From: Pseudomonas sp. 31-12
Lineage (GTDB): Bacteria > Pseudomonadota > Gammaproteobacteria > Pseudomonadales > Pseudomonadaceae
Direction: 5' to 3'
DNA: 64,000 nt
NCBI RefSeq assembly: GCF_003151075.1
Contig: NZ_CP029482.1
Coordinates: 4,278,001-4,342,000, forward strand
This document shows positions 35,417 through 44,371 of this stretch, one piece after another. The notes beneath the pieces are model-generated. The model made no database searches, was not told the origin of the DNA, and saw only the letters and a program-made list of their open reading frames with translations. Position numbers and translations under genes: made by a program. Position 1 is the first letter of the stretch; each line of letters opens with the position of its first letter.

Positions 35417-36019
35417 TCAGGCAAATTTCACCAGGTTCAGCGTAGGCAACGGTCCACCCGGAAACTGCGCCAGTCGCGCGCCGACACTCAACTCCCCAAG
35501 ATCAATCCCGAAGAAGCCCAATCGCTCGGTCAACCCGATCACTTGAGCGTTCGCCTCGGCGTCATCGCCCGAAACAAACAGCACCCGCTGCCCGCCCTCC
35601 GCCGCCGGATCGCTTTCCAGCAACCGCGCCGCCAAATGGTTGAATGCCTTCACCACCCGCGCCCCAGGCACCCATTCGGCAAACACTTCGCTGGACGTAC
35701 GCCCCTGCAAATCCACGGCTTTGAACGACGGCGCCTCGATCGAGTTGTTGGCGTCGATGACGATCCGCCCGTCAAAATCCGGCAGGCCCGCCAATGCCGT
35801 CGGCAATTTCGACCAGTTGACGGCGACCAGCACAATGGCTTGTGCGGCCGCTTCTTCACGGGTTCCTGCACGAGCCGTTGGCCCGAGTTCTTCCACCAGC
35901 GAAGCCAGTGTTTCTGGCCCACGGCTGTTGGCGATAACGATCTCAATGCCTTTGCGTGAAAGCGCTCGGGCAAAGGCTGAGCCAATGGCGCCGGCGCCGA
36001 TGATTCCAATTTTGATCAT
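35417..36019 (-). CDS. NADPH-dependent F420 reductase-like oxidoreductase
   Basis: 200 residues. Rossmann motif GIIGAGAIGSAFARAL at the N-terminus, NSRGPETL for the 2'-phosphate, ARVVKAFNHLAARLLESDP in the C-terminal half: the F420_oxidored/NADP family used in bacteria by small NADPH-dependent reductases. F420 use is not expected in Pseudomonas. Divergent from a LysR regulator 112 bases away, the usual regulator-target pairing. Confidence 0.85.
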   Translation of the reverse strand: MIKIGIIGAGAIGSAFARALSRKGIEIVIANSRGPETLASLVEELGPTARAGTREEAAAQAIVLVAVNWSKLPTALAGLPDFDGRIVIDANNSIEAPSFKAVDLQGRTSSEVFAEWVPGARVVKAFNHLAARLLESDPAAEGGQRVLFVSGDDAEANAQVIGLTERLGFFGIDLGELSVGARLAQFPGGPLPTLNLVKFA

Positions 36020-36131
36020 GATGGTTCACTCCGAGGGGTTGTCGTTGGAGTGAATACTGAGCTTGCCATTAGGACTTTATTAGACGGTAATGCCTTGAAT
36101 CATCTTCAAGCATTGCTATCAGGTGCCAGCC

Positions 36132-37025
36132 ATGGAAACCCTTGCCAACCTTGAGTCGTTTGTCCGCAGCGCCGAGACCGGCAGCTTTTCTGCCGCGGCC
36201 CGCTTGCTGGCGCTGACGCCCGCCGCCGTCAGTCGCAATGTAGCGATACTCGAACGAAACATCGGTGTGCGGCTGTTCCAGCGCTCGACCCGCAAACTAT
36301 CGCTGACCGAGGCTGGCGAGCGTTTTTTGGCGAGCATCGGCGGCAACCTGCAAGCATTACAGTCGGCGATCAGCGCGATGAGCAGCGATCAGGGCGAGCC
36401 GGCCGGGGTACTCAAAGTCAGCCTGGCGCCGACGTTTGGCATCGATCATGTGCTACCGCTGTTGCCGGAGTTCCTCAAGCGTTACCCGCTGATCAAACCG
36501 GAATGGCACTTCGAAAACCGTCAGGTGGAACTGATTGCCGAAGGCTATGACGCGGCCATCGGCGGTGGTTTCGAGTTGACGCCCGGGGTCATCTCCCGAA
36601 CCTTGGCGGCGGCGCATGTCGTGGCAGTGGCATCACCGGCCTATATGGCGGGACGCACGCCGCCCGACAGTCCGCCGGACTTGCACCGATTGAACGGCAT
36701 CGTGATGCGCGGCACCCGCACCGGACGGATTCGGCAGTGGGTCATGCAGGATGGTGTGGGCAATGAGGCGCAGGGGATTTTGACCGAGAACATCGTGCTC
36801 AACGACCCGGCGGCCATGCGTGAGGCGGCGATCCTCGGCCTGGGCGTGACGCTGCTGGTGTTGCCGGACGTGGCGGCGAATATCCAGCGCGGCGAACTGG
36901 TGCGTCTGTTGCCCGATTGGCACGCCGACGCTGGGCCGATCTCGTTGTACTACCCGAGCCGGACGTTGATGCCGGCCAAGACCCGGGTGTTTATTGATTT
37001 TGTGGTTGAAGCGTTTCAGAAGTAG
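36132..37025 (+). CDS. LysR-family regulator
   Basis: 297 residues from the ATG at 36132 with AGGTG upstream; a GTG start three codons earlier is possible. Helix-turn-helix LANLESFVRSAETGSFSAAARLLALTPAAVSRNVAILERNIGVRLFQRSTR, then the substrate-binding domain. Resembles the DsdC/AaeR-like subgroup often divergent from oxidoreductases; probably regulates the F420-reductase-like gene. Confidence 0.88.
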   Translation: METLANLESFVRSAETGSFSAAARLLALTPAAVSRNVAILERNIGVRLFQRSTRKLSLTEAGERFLASIGGNLQALQSAISAMSSDQGEPAGVLKVSLAPTFGIDHVLPLLPEFLKRYPLIKPEWHFENRQVELIAEGYDAAIGGGFELTPGVISRTLAAAHVVAVASPAYMAGRTPPDSPPDLHRLNGIVMRGTRTGRIRQWVMQDGVGNEAQGILTENIVLNDPAAMREAAILGLGVTLLVLPDVAANIQRGELVRLLPDWHADAGPISLYYPSRTLMPAKTRVFIDFVVEAFQK

Positions 37026-37038
37026 ACCGCGTTATCGT

Positions 37039-37118
37039 TCATCGCGGGCAAGCCCGCTCCCACAGTGGATTTGTGTCGTACATCAAACCTGTGGGAGCGG
37101 GCTTGCCCGCGATGAGGC
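37039..37118. repeat. REPIN (GTGGGAGCGGGCTTGCCCGCGATG core)
   Basis: TCATCGCGGGCAAGCCCGCT and inverted partner GTGGGAGCGGGCTTGCCCGC ending near 37118; orientation is tail-to-tail. Between convergent genes. Confidence 0.88.
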
Positions 37119-37126
37119 CAACCCAG

Positions 37127-38446
37127 TCACCCGAGAAACTGGAAGATCAACCAGCTATTCGCCCCACTGATCACCACAAACAACCCCCACGCCAATACCC
37201 GCGTCGGCCAGCGGTTCACAAACGGCCCCATCAGTTTGTGATCGTTGGTCATGCGAATCAGCGGATACAACGCGAACGGCAACTGCAGACTCAACACCAC
37301 CTGACTCAACACCAGCAACTTGCCAATCGCGTTATCACCCATCAACCAGACCCCGATGAACGCCGGGATCAACGCCAGCCCGCGGGTAATCAGCCGCCGT
37401 TGCCAGCAAGGGAGCCGCAGGTTCAGATAGCCCTCCATGATCACCTGCCCGGCGATGGTTCCGGTAAAGGTCGAACTCTGCCCCGAAGCCAGCAACGCCA
37501 CCCCGAACAACACGCTGGCCAAGGCGCCGCCCACCAGCGGATCGAGCAAGTGATAGGCGTCCTGGATGTCCACCACGTCGGTGTGCCCGCTCTTGTGAAA
37601 CGCCGCTGCGGCGAGGATCAGGATCGCCGCATTGACCAGCAGCGCCAGCGCCAGGGAGCCAATGGTGTCGATGCGCGCCAGTTTGACCGCGTCCTGCTTG
37701 CTGGCCAGGTCCTTGCCGATCATTCGGGTCTGTACGATCGAGGTGTGCAGGTACAAGTTATGCGGCATTACCGTGGCCCCGAGGATGCCGATGGCCAGGT
37801 ACAGCGGCGCGGCATCGCCGATGGCTGACAGGGACGGTGTAAAACCACGGGCCACGTCCGGCCAGTACGGTTTGATCAGCAGCAACTCGACGAAGAAGCT
37901 CACGCCGATGGTGCTCACCAGCACCAGCATGATCGCCTCCAGCCGGCGGAAACCACGGTTTTGCAGGGCCAATACCAATAGCGTGTCAAACGCGGTCAGC
38001 GCGATGCCGACGGTCAGCGAACAGCCCAGCAGCAGATGGAACGCCAGGGCACAACCGAGTACTTTCGCCAGGTCAGTGGCGATGATCGAGATTTCCGCCA
38101 GCACCCATTGGGTCCGCGCGGTCCGCGTGCTGTAGCGCTCCCGGGACAGTTGCGCCAGGTCACGACCCGTGGCGATGCCCAAGCGCGAACACAAACATTG
38201 CACCACCATCCCCGCCAGACTCGCCAGCAGCACCACGAACAACAGGCTGTAACCGAACCGCGAACCCGCCTCGATGGCGGTCGCCCAATTGCCCGGGTCC
38301 ATGTAACCGATGGACACCAGTAAGCCTGGACCGGCAAAGCGCAGCATGCGCTTGAAGAATGAGGCGCTCGGGTCAACGGCAACGCTGCCCGCCACTTCCG
38401 GCGGGCAAAACGGCGCAGTGCCGACTTTGGGCAAACTGAATTTCAC
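37127..38446 (-). CDS. mntH: Nramp-family manganese/iron transporter
   Basis: 439 residues starting at a GTG; eleven hydrophobic segments. The metal-binding motif DPGN is at residues 50-53 (IGYMDPGNWATAIE) and the second motif is ATVMPHNLYLH; both are needed for Mn2+/Fe2+ uptake coupled to protons. Inner membrane. Transcribed alone. I did not find a clear MntR or Fur box upstream. Confidence 0.92.
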   Translation of the reverse strand: MKFSLPKVGTAPFCPPEVAGSVAVDPSASFFKRMLRFAGPGLLVSIGYMDPGNWATAIEAGSRFGYSLLFVVLLASLAGMVVQCLCSRLGIATGRDLAQLSRERYSTRTARTQWVLAEISIIATDLAKVLGCALAFHLLLGCSLTVGIALTAFDTLLVLALQNRGFRRLEAIMLVLVSTIGVSFFVELLLIKPYWPDVARGFTPSLSAIGDAAPLYLAIGILGATVMPHNLYLHTSIVQTRMIGKDLASKQDAVKLARIDTIGSLALALLVNAAILILAAAAFHKSGHTDVVDIQDAYHLLDPLVGGALASVLFGVALLASGQSSTFTGTIAGQVIMEGYLNLRLPCWQRRLITRGLALIPAFIGVWLMGDNAIGKLLVLSQVVLSLQLPFALYPLIRMTNDHKLMGPFVNRWPTRVLAWGLFVVISGANSWLIFQFLG

Positions 38447-38525
38447 GCAAACATCCGTCGACAGGTGGAAAAGCGCAGCTTAGACGTTTCAGCCTGTGCG
38501 CCCAAGGGGCAAAAATGCCCAGATG

Positions 38526-39050
38526 TCAGGCGCCGTGTCGACGGAAGAACAACGTCACCTGGCCTAACTCAACACCGAACTTGGTCATGGCGGAGCGATT
38601 GGCCATGGTGTTTTCGTCCAGCAAGTACATCCAGTCATCGAAATGCACCTGGTAGACCTTGCCGTCCACCGGCAGGCTGAGTTCATAGCGCCAGTGCAAA
38701 GCGTTGCCGGCCACCTCACCGCGGGACTCGCCGACCACATCGCCGGCCGTGCCGCGCCAACGGCCTGGACCGTCAGGGTACAACGTCCAGACGCGGGTCT
38801 GTTTCGTGCCGTCGCTGTAGGTAAAGGCTTCATGCATGATCAGGTTCTGGCCGTCCATTCGACTGTTGATCAGCACATGAAAGCGTTTGATCACCTCGCC
38901 CGAGCGTTTCTGGAACATCCCCCAGCCATCCACTCGCCCGACGAAGAACCCGGGCAGATCGAGTTTGGGGGATTGCTCGCTGTAGCGCTGCACATCAACG
39001 CTGCAACCGGCCAGGCAGACGAACAACACCAGCAGCAGTTTCTTCAGCAT
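38526..39050 (-). CDS. DUF3833 lipoprotein
   Basis: 174 residues; I prefer the ATG at 39050 (GAGG 8 bases upstream) over one three codons earlier. Lipobox LAGC gives an acylated N-terminus. FFVGRVDGWGMFQKRSGEVIKRFHV ... HWRYELSLPVDGKVYQVHFDDWMYLLDENTMANRSAMTKFG is the DUF3833 pattern. Co-transcribed with the chalcone-isomerase-like gene 11 bases upstream; this pair occurs in the light-responsive LitR clusters of Pseudomonas. Biochemical role unknown. Confidence 0.86.
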   Translation of the reverse strand: MLKKLLLVLFVCLAGCSVDVQRYSEQSPKLDLPGFFVGRVDGWGMFQKRSGEVIKRFHVLINSRMDGQNLIMHEAFTYSDGTKQTRVWTLYPDGPGRWRGTAGDVVGESRGEVAGNALHWRYELSLPVDGKVYQVHFDDWMYLLDENTMANRSAMTKFGVELGQVTLFFRRHGA

Positions 39051-39060
39051 GTCATGCACC

Positions 39061-39594
39061 TCAAGGAGTAGCGCTGCCCAGCAACTGCTGGCGCAACTCC
39101 GGATTACGCGTACGTGGGTCGAGCCAGATAGCGAAAAAGGCCCGAGCGAATTGCGGGTCTTTCACTTCGTGTTGCGGCTGCTGGCCGACAAAGAACCGCG
39201 CGCCCTGCCCCGGCAAATAAATGCCGGTAATGCGGGTACCGGCTTTTACATCGACGAACGACTGTTGCATCTGCACCTTCCAGCGCTCGAGCTGCTCGGT
39301 GCTGACCGAGGCGCCGGACAATCGCTTGATTTCATTGACACTGGCCTGCACCAGATCATCGCGGGAAATGCTGCGTTGATAGATCAGTTCCAGGGCAAAC
39401 GGCTGGTCCGGCGCCAATGGCCGTGCCGCACTCCATAACCGGGCGTTGTAGACATCAAACCCGAACACCCGAAACTCGCCGGCGCCGATGATCTGCGCGC
39501 CGGGCAATGCCTCCTGCCAATTGGCCAGGGCCTGGGTGCCTAATAATCCCAGCAATAACACACTGTGGTGCAGGCGAAATCGGGGTCTGTTCAT
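39061..39594 (-). CDS. Chalcone-isomerase-like periplasmic protein
   Basis: 177 residues with a signal peptide (MNRPRFRLHHSVLLLGLLGTQALA). Mature part: GAGEFRVFGFDVYNARLWS, ALELIYQRSISRDDLVQASVNEIKRL, FVDVKAGTRITGIYLPGQGARFFV, the chalcone_3 fold. In bacteria this fold binds fatty acids or is structural and does not isomerise chalcone. First gene of a two-gene operon with DUF3833. The TTGTATACAA and TTGTACAA palindromes lie upstream. Confidence 0.85.
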   Translation of the reverse strand: MNRPRFRLHHSVLLLGLLGTQALANWQEALPGAQIIGAGEFRVFGFDVYNARLWSAARPLAPDQPFALELIYQRSISRDDLVQASVNEIKRLSGASVSTEQLERWKVQMQQSFVDVKAGTRITGIYLPGQGARFFVGQQPQHEVKDPQFARAFFAIWLDPRTRNPELRQQLLGSATP

Positions 39595-39647
39595 CGCGCT
39601 CTATTCACCGTGGGCTTCTGCTAAAAACTTATACGCAAAGTATCTTC

Positions 39648-39683
39648 TTGTACAATTATTTGAGCGGCACGCTTTGTATACAA
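39648..39683. promoter_or_regulatory. Paired TTGTACAA / TTGTATACAA palindromes, LitR/CarH-like operator
   Basis: TTGTACAA (39648-39655) and the perfect palindrome TTGTATACAA (39674-39683) lie 19 bases apart between divergent genes. On the leftward strand TTGTAC is followed 16 bases later by TATAAG, a plausible -35/-10 pair for the chalcone-isomerase-like gene. TTGTAC/TTGTATAC sites are used by MerR-family light regulators (LitR/CarH). The regulator itself is not in the window. Confidence 0.5.
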
Positions 39684-39758
39684 AACTCCTTCATTTCTAG
39701 AGCAATCCAATGTCTGCAGTGCTAACGTTGGCGCCTCACTCAGGTCGGAGACACGTGC

Positions 39759-40553
39759 GTGCTGATGCTTAAACTGCTGGTGATCCCAGGCTTTCTCTTG
39801 TTGATTTCCCTCGCGGGCAAACGCTGGGGCCCAAGCGTGGCCGGTTGGCTGTCGGGTTTACCGGTGGTGGTCGGGCCGATTCTGTTCTTCCTCGCCATCG
39901 AGCAAGGCGAAGTGTTCGCCGCGCAGTCAGCGACGGCAGCGTTGTCGGCCATGTTCGCGATGATCGCCTTCTGCGTGACCTACGCCCAGGTCGCTCAACG
40001 GGCGGGATGGCCATGGGCGTTGATGATTTCACTGTCGGTCTGGGCCGCCGTGGCCGTGGTGCTGTCGCTGATCCCACCCTCGCTGGTGTTCTCGGTGATC
40101 GCGGCCGCCACCGCGCTGCTGGCGGCGCCGTTCCTGTTTCCCAGCGTGCAGCCCATCGTCTCCGGCCCGGCGCCGAAGTCCGACAAACTGCTGCTGCGCA
40201 TGATTGCCGGCGCCCTGCTCACCCTCGCCGTCACGCTGCTCGCCAGCACCGTCGGCGAAGGCTGGAGCGGTCTGCTCGCAGTGTTCCCGGTGCTCGGCAG
40301 CGTGATGGCGGTGTTTTCCCAGCAAACCCGTGGCCCGGCGTTTACCGCCGCATTGCTGCGCGCGACGGCAACCGGGATGTATTCGTTCGCGGCGTTTTGC
40401 CTGGTGTTGGCGCTGGCGTTGCCCGAGATGGGCATGAGCGCGTTTGCGCTGGGGGTTGCGGTGTCCGTGGGCATGTTGGGCATCACCCGGCGCTTGCTGG
40501 CGCGACCGGCCAACCCGACGACCGAGGCTGGACGAGCCGCGATCAAACGCTAA
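39759..40553 (+). CDS. Multi-pass inner-membrane protein, unknown
   Basis: 264 residues from a GTG at 39759 (GGAG 8 bases upstream; an ATG two codons later is possible). About eight hydrophobic helices with GKRWGPSVAGWLSGLPVVVGPILFFLAIEQG near the N-terminus and SVMAVFSQQTRGPAFTAALLRATATGMYSFAAF near the middle. No transporter signature that I can name. Followed 56 bases later by an EamA exporter gene, so a shared transcript is possible. Confidence 0.75.
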   Translation: MLMLKLLVIPGFLLLISLAGKRWGPSVAGWLSGLPVVVGPILFFLAIEQGEVFAAQSATAALSAMFAMIAFCVTYAQVAQRAGWPWALMISLSVWAAVAVVLSLIPPSLVFSVIAAATALLAAPFLFPSVQPIVSGPAPKSDKLLLRMIAGALLTLAVTLLASTVGEGWSGLLAVFPVLGSVMAVFSQQTRGPAFTAALLRATATGMYSFAAFCLVLALALPEMGMSAFALGVAVSVGMLGITRRLLARPANPTTEAGRAAIKR

Positions 40554-40609
40554 GCTCCTTCACATCCCGAGGGCCAGGATGTCGCCCGCTACGTGCTGAA
40601 GGAACAGAC

Positions 40610-41533
40610 ATGAGTCTCGCAACGTCGCTCGTCCGTACGCCCCATTCAGCCACCGCCGTTGGCGTGATCGCGATATTTCTCTGGTCCTGCCTCGCGCTGT
40701 TGACCACCCTTACCGAAGGCATTCCGCCCTTTCAACTGCTGACGTTGAGCTTTGGCATCGCGTTTGCGGCGAGCCTGGTGATACTGGGTCGACGCGGGCT
40801 CGCCGGCTTCAGCAGTTGGCGACAACCCTGGGCGGTATGGGTGACCGGCTTCGTGGGCATTTTCGTTTATCACGCGCTGTATTTTTTCGCGCTCAAAGTC
40901 GCCCCGGCCGCCGAGGCCAGCCTGATCAATTACCTGTGGCCGCTGTTGCTGGTGCTGCTCTCGGCGTTCTCGGCCGGGGAAAAGCTGCACAAACGGCAAA
41001 TGCTCGGCGCGCTGCTGGGCCTGGCCGGCACCGCGTTCATCATGCAACAACATGGCCCGGAGACTGGCGCATCGATGCCCATTGCCGGATATCTCGCGGC
41101 CTTCGGCTGTGCGGTGATCTGGGCCGGTTACTCGGTGGTCAACCGACAGTTCAACGACGTACCCAGCAGCATCATCGGCGGGATCTGCGGCATGTCGGCC
41201 GTGTCCGGCCTGATCTGTCACCTGGCCTTCGAAACCACGGTGCAGCCTGATCTCGGCCAATGGGCCGCGATTGTGGTGCTCGGCCTCGGGCCGGTGGGAA
41301 TGGCATTTTTTGCCTGGGACCACGCCACCAAACACGGCAGTCTGGCAACGCTGGGAGCGCTTTCCTATCTCGCACCATTGATTTCGACGTTGTTACTGAT
41401 CGCCGTGGGACGCAGCCATGCCGGTCCGATCCTGATCGTCCCCGCCGTGTTGATTATCGCCGGGGCGGTGATTGCCACGTCGCGAGCAAGCGATAAGGCC
41501 CCCGCAACACGCTCGATTATTCCGAACGAGTAG
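40610..41533 (+). CDS. EamA/DMT-family exporter (YddG-like)
   Basis: 307 residues from the ATG at 40610 with AAGGA upstream; the open frame reaching back to 39845 is antisense-of-frame shadow of the previous gene. Ten predicted helices in two EamA repeats, with YHALYFFALKVAPAAEASLINYLWPLLLVLLSAF matching the aromatic-amino-acid exporter YddG subgroup. Probably exports an amino acid or related metabolite. Substrate not proven. Confidence 0.86.
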   Translation: MSLATSLVRTPHSATAVGVIAIFLWSCLALLTTLTEGIPPFQLLTLSFGIAFAASLVILGRRGLAGFSSWRQPWAVWVTGFVGIFVYHALYFFALKVAPAAEASLINYLWPLLLVLLSAFSAGEKLHKRQMLGALLGLAGTAFIMQQHGPETGASMPIAGYLAAFGCAVIWAGYSVVNRQFNDVPSSIIGGICGMSAVSGLICHLAFETTVQPDLGQWAAIVVLGLGPVGMAFFAWDHATKHGSLATLGALSYLAPLISTLLLIAVGRSHAGPILIVPAVLIIAGAVIATSRASDKAPATRSIIPNE

Positions 41534-41656
41534 GGCAACAACCTCGTACGTCAATCGAACAGGTTTGCTGCAGAACCAGGCCTGATGCTGCTGTGCTACG
41601 AATCGTATTCCATGGGATGATTGCGGCGAATGCGCGATCATCCCTGGAGTTTCCGA

Positions 41657-42244
41657 ATGTCATTGTTGAGTAAAAAAGCCGTTGTCCTGTTACTGACGGC
41701 GGCCGCCAGCCTGGGGGCTTTGAATGCCTATGCCGCCAAGGCCACTGCCAGCGACAAAGCGCCTGCACAAGTCGTCTCGATGCTCGGCGGCAAGTTCAAG
41801 TTCACCCTGCCCAAGGGCTTTATCGCCAACCCGTTGCCCGCCGGCGACGCGGCGACCGGTACCGCCGGGGCCACGGGCACCATGTACACCAATGACGCCA
41901 CCAAAACCGTGGTGATCGCCGCTGAAAACACCATCCCCGGTGGCGCCAACGTCAAGGACAACGACGGTCCGTTCCTCGACTCCGCCGCGGCCGACTTCGC
42001 CACCGAACAAGCCAAGGCACTGCCGGACTTCACCAAGCTCAGCGAAAAAAGCCTGACCCAGAAAGGCACCGGCCTGGGGCTGAGGCAGATCGACAGCACC
42101 GCCACCCAGGGCGGCGGCAAAACCCTCGACACCACACTGATGGCCGCGTCCAACACGCGCATGGCGATCGTTCAGGTGATTTCCCGCCTCAGCGACAATG
42201 GCGGTCACGAGACGCTGGTCAAACAGATCGTCACCGGCAAATAA
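41657..42244 (+). CDS. Secreted hypothetical protein
   Basis: 195 residues from the ATG at 41657 (TGGAG upstream). Signal peptide MSLLSKKAVVLLLTAAASLGALNAYA. Mature domain: GGKFKFTLPKGFIANPLPAGDA, MYTNDATKTVVIAAENTIPGG, MAIVQVISRLSDNGGHETLVKQIV, a DcrB-like beta-rich pattern. Probably periplasmic. Convergent with the esterase gene, three bases apart, without a visible terminator. Confidence 0.72.
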   Translation: MSLLSKKAVVLLLTAAASLGALNAYAAKATASDKAPAQVVSMLGGKFKFTLPKGFIANPLPAGDAATGTAGATGTMYTNDATKTVVIAAENTIPGGANVKDNDGPFLDSAAADFATEQAKALPDFTKLSEKSLTQKGTGLGLRQIDSTATQGGGKTLDTTLMAASNTRMAIVQVISRLSDNGGHETLVKQIVTGK

Positions 42245-42247
42245 GAC

Positions 42248-42964
42248 TCATCGATTGAGGCGCTGCAACCAGGCGCTCAAGTCCTGCATCTCGGTGGCGC
42301 TGATGCTGTGACCGACGCCCGGGTAGGCATGAAACTCAGGCTTGAGTGACAGGCTCTGTAACAGGCTGTTGGCGTCGGTGCCGTCGATGTAGGGCAGGCG
42401 TTTGTCTGCCGTGCCGTGACCGATAAAGATCGCCAGTTTCTGGCGTTTTTCATCCGGTTTGAGTTCGGACCTGAGCACCGGCAGAATCCGCCCGCTCAGC
42501 GCCGCGATCCCGCCCACAGCCTCGGGATGACGCAACGCCACCTCGTAGGACATGATCGCGCCCTGGCTGAAACCGACCAGGAACACCTTGTCGGGTTCGG
42601 TGTGATATTTCTTCGCCGCCTGTGCGATGAACTCCAGCAACACCTGGCCGCTGGCCTTCAGATCATCGGTTTCACCGTTGTAGGCCCCGCTGCCCTTCTC
42701 GCGAAACCACTTGTAACTGCCCTCCTCCATCACCATCGGCGCCCGCACCGACAGGTAGTTGTACTGCGTCGGCAATTCATTCTTGATGTCGAACAGATCC
42801 TCCTCGTTACTGCCGTAACCGTGGAGGAAAATCACCAAGGGCTGGTGGCGGGATTCGGGGTTGGCCTGCTCAAGATATTTGAGCGGCAGATCGGTGTGCA
42901 GCGGGGTTTCAGCGTGGACGGTGGCCGAGGCCAGCAACGTCAGCAGAGCGAGAAACTTCAACAT
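42248..42964 (-). CDS. Secreted carboxylesterase/phospholipase-type alpha/beta hydrolase
   Basis: 238 residues from the ATG at 42964 with AAGGAAGG upstream; the longer open frame to 43132 reads through a REP. Signal peptide MLKFLALLTLLASATVHA. Oxyanion-side HGYGSNEEDLFD, nucleophile S133 in GFSQG (131-135), acid in GTADKRLPY and histidine in GVGHSIS: the abhydrolase_2 (YpfH/carboxylesterase) family. Likely periplasmic hydrolysis of short esters. Confidence 0.88.
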   Translation of the reverse strand: MLKFLALLTLLASATVHAETPLHTDLPLKYLEQANPESRHQPLVIFLHGYGSNEEDLFDIKNELPTQYNYLSVRAPMVMEEGSYKWFREKGSGAYNGETDDLKASGQVLLEFIAQAAKKYHTEPDKVFLVGFSQGAIMSYEVALRHPEAVGGIAALSGRILPVLRSELKPDEKRQKLAIFIGHGTADKRLPYIDGTDANSLLQSLSLKPEFHAYPGVGHSISATEMQDLSAWLQRLNR

Positions 42965-43048
42965 AAACCTTCCTTCACAGAGCGCAGGATTCGGGGGGAG
43001 CCTAACACTGTGAAGCTTGCCGGGGGATTTTCGGTGTGGCTGATGCCG

Positions 43049-43120
43049 CCTTCGCGAGCAAGCCCGCTCCCACAGCGGAATGCATTCCAAATGTGGGAGC
43101 GGGCTTGCTCGCGAAGAGGC
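43049..43120. repeat. REPIN (GTGGGAGCGGGCTTGCTCGCGAAG core)
   Basis: CGCGAGCAAGCCCGCTCCCA and inverted partner GTGGGAGCGGGCTTGCTCGC, tail-to-tail, between two leftward genes. Confidence 0.88.
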
Positions 43121-43146
43121 CCGGCAAGGCACCGAAGATTCTGCAG

Positions 43147-44259
43147 CTAATCGTTGACCAGTTTCCCCACCCTAATCGGCTCACGCCCCGCCACTTTCGC
43201 CTGCCACGTGCCCGGCTGCGTATACCGCCCGCGATCAATCGCGAACAACACACCGCGGGTCCCGGCGCGCACGGTGGTGACGCGGTCGCTCAGCGGATCA
43301 ACCACCTCAAACAATGCATCGCCCTGCTCCACCCACTCCCCCGAATCACGCAGAAAACTCACCACCCCGTGATGCGGCGCGAACAGGTATTCGGTGCCCT
43401 CGAACGGCATGCCTTCGCAGCATTCGCTCGGTGCCTCTGGCCAGGTGCCGGCGATGAAGCCCTGCTCGGCGAGAAACCCGAGAATCGCCTCGCAATTGGC
43501 CTGGGCCTGATCCACCCGGGTGTCGCCCATGCTGCCCAGTTCCAGCGTCGTCGCCAGGTTGGCCGGGGGAATCGCCGCCTCGGGGAAAGCCCGCGCCAGG
43601 CGCAACCATGGCGAAGAACAGGACTCATCGAATGAACTGCCGCCGGAATCTTCACACAGCAACGCCACCCCGGCCTTCAGGCGCGCCGCCAGTGATTGCC
43701 ACTGCGGCCAGTGTTGCGGCAAGGCGTAGAGATGAATCGCCGCATCGAAATCGCAATGCAGGTCCAGCGTGATGTCCGCGTCGCACGCGTGGCGCAGCAG
43801 CAAGCGGTGCATGGCTTCCAGCTGCGAGGCCGGTGCCGGCAAGTCGTCGAGGACCTGGCCCATGGTCTGGCGAATCAGCGCGATGTTGGCCTGCGCATCG
43901 CTACCTAATCGGTCGCCGATCAACGCAGCCACCGGGGTGCTGAGTTCAACGAACGAACGGTTGAAGTTCTTGCCGCTGCCCAGTTCGAAACGCCCCATGT
44001 GGCTGCCTTGCAAGTGCTGGTCAAGGCCGATCGGATTGGCCACCGGCACCAGTTCGATGACGCCCTGCAACTGGCCCTGGGTTTCGAGTTCGGCCAGGCG
44101 TTTCTTCAGCTCCCAGGCGGTACGCATCCCGGGCAACTCGTCGGCGTGCAAGCTGGCCTGGATATAGACCTTGCGAGTGCCGGCGCCGTAACGAAACACG
44201 CTGAGGGTGCGTTCGGTGCCCAGATGGCTCCAGGGCAGAGGATGGTCGATGCGTTGCAT
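43147..44259 (-). CDS. Succinylglutamate desuccinylase/aspartoacylase family protein
   Basis: 370 residues, GGAG 5 bases upstream of the ATG. Zinc carboxypeptidase-like deacylase: zinc ligands H38 and E41 (SLHADELPG), the third histidine in LDLHCDFDAAIH, and NFNRSF in the N-terminal half; the C-terminal beta domain (GVVSFLRDSGEWVEQGDALFEVVDPL) looks like the lipoyl-like domain of this subgroup. Removes an acyl group from an N-acyl amino acid. Downstream of an amino-acid ABC binding protein gene but separated by a terminator. Confidence 0.88.
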   Translation of the reverse strand: MQRIDHPLPWSHLGTERTLSVFRYGAGTRKVYIQASLHADELPGMRTAWELKKRLAELETQGQLQGVIELVPVANPIGLDQHLQGSHMGRFELGSGKNFNRSFVELSTPVAALIGDRLGSDAQANIALIRQTMGQVLDDLPAPASQLEAMHRLLLRHACDADITLDLHCDFDAAIHLYALPQHWPQWQSLAARLKAGVALLCEDSGGSSFDESCSSPWLRLARAFPEAAIPPANLATTLELGSMGDTRVDQAQANCEAILGFLAEQGFIAGTWPEAPSECCEGMPFEGTEYLFAPHHGVVSFLRDSGEWVEQGDALFEVVDPLSDRVTTVRAGTRGVLFAIDRGRYTQPGTWQAKVAGREPIRVGKLVND

Positions 44260-44322
44260 GGAGACTCCGATATAAGGGGCACTGAAATACAGGGGATCTC
44301 ATTTCAACAGAGAGAGCGCATA

Positions 44323-44360
44323 AAAAAAGTGGCAACCGCGTCAACGGTTGCCACTTTTTT
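44323..44360. terminator. Strong rho-independent terminator
   Basis: Sixteen-base stem from 44323-44338 to 44345-44360 (GTGGCAACCG / CGGTTGCCAC with A/T-run flanks), loop CGTCAA. Works in both directions; it ends the ABC binding-protein transcript. Confidence 0.92.
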
Positions 44361-44371
44361 GAACGGCGTGA

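Noticed and set aside
39845..40609. Upstream extension of the EamA exporter frame by 255 codons
   Set aside because: It reads in another frame through the preceding membrane-protein gene; AAGGA and ATG at 40610 give a normal start.
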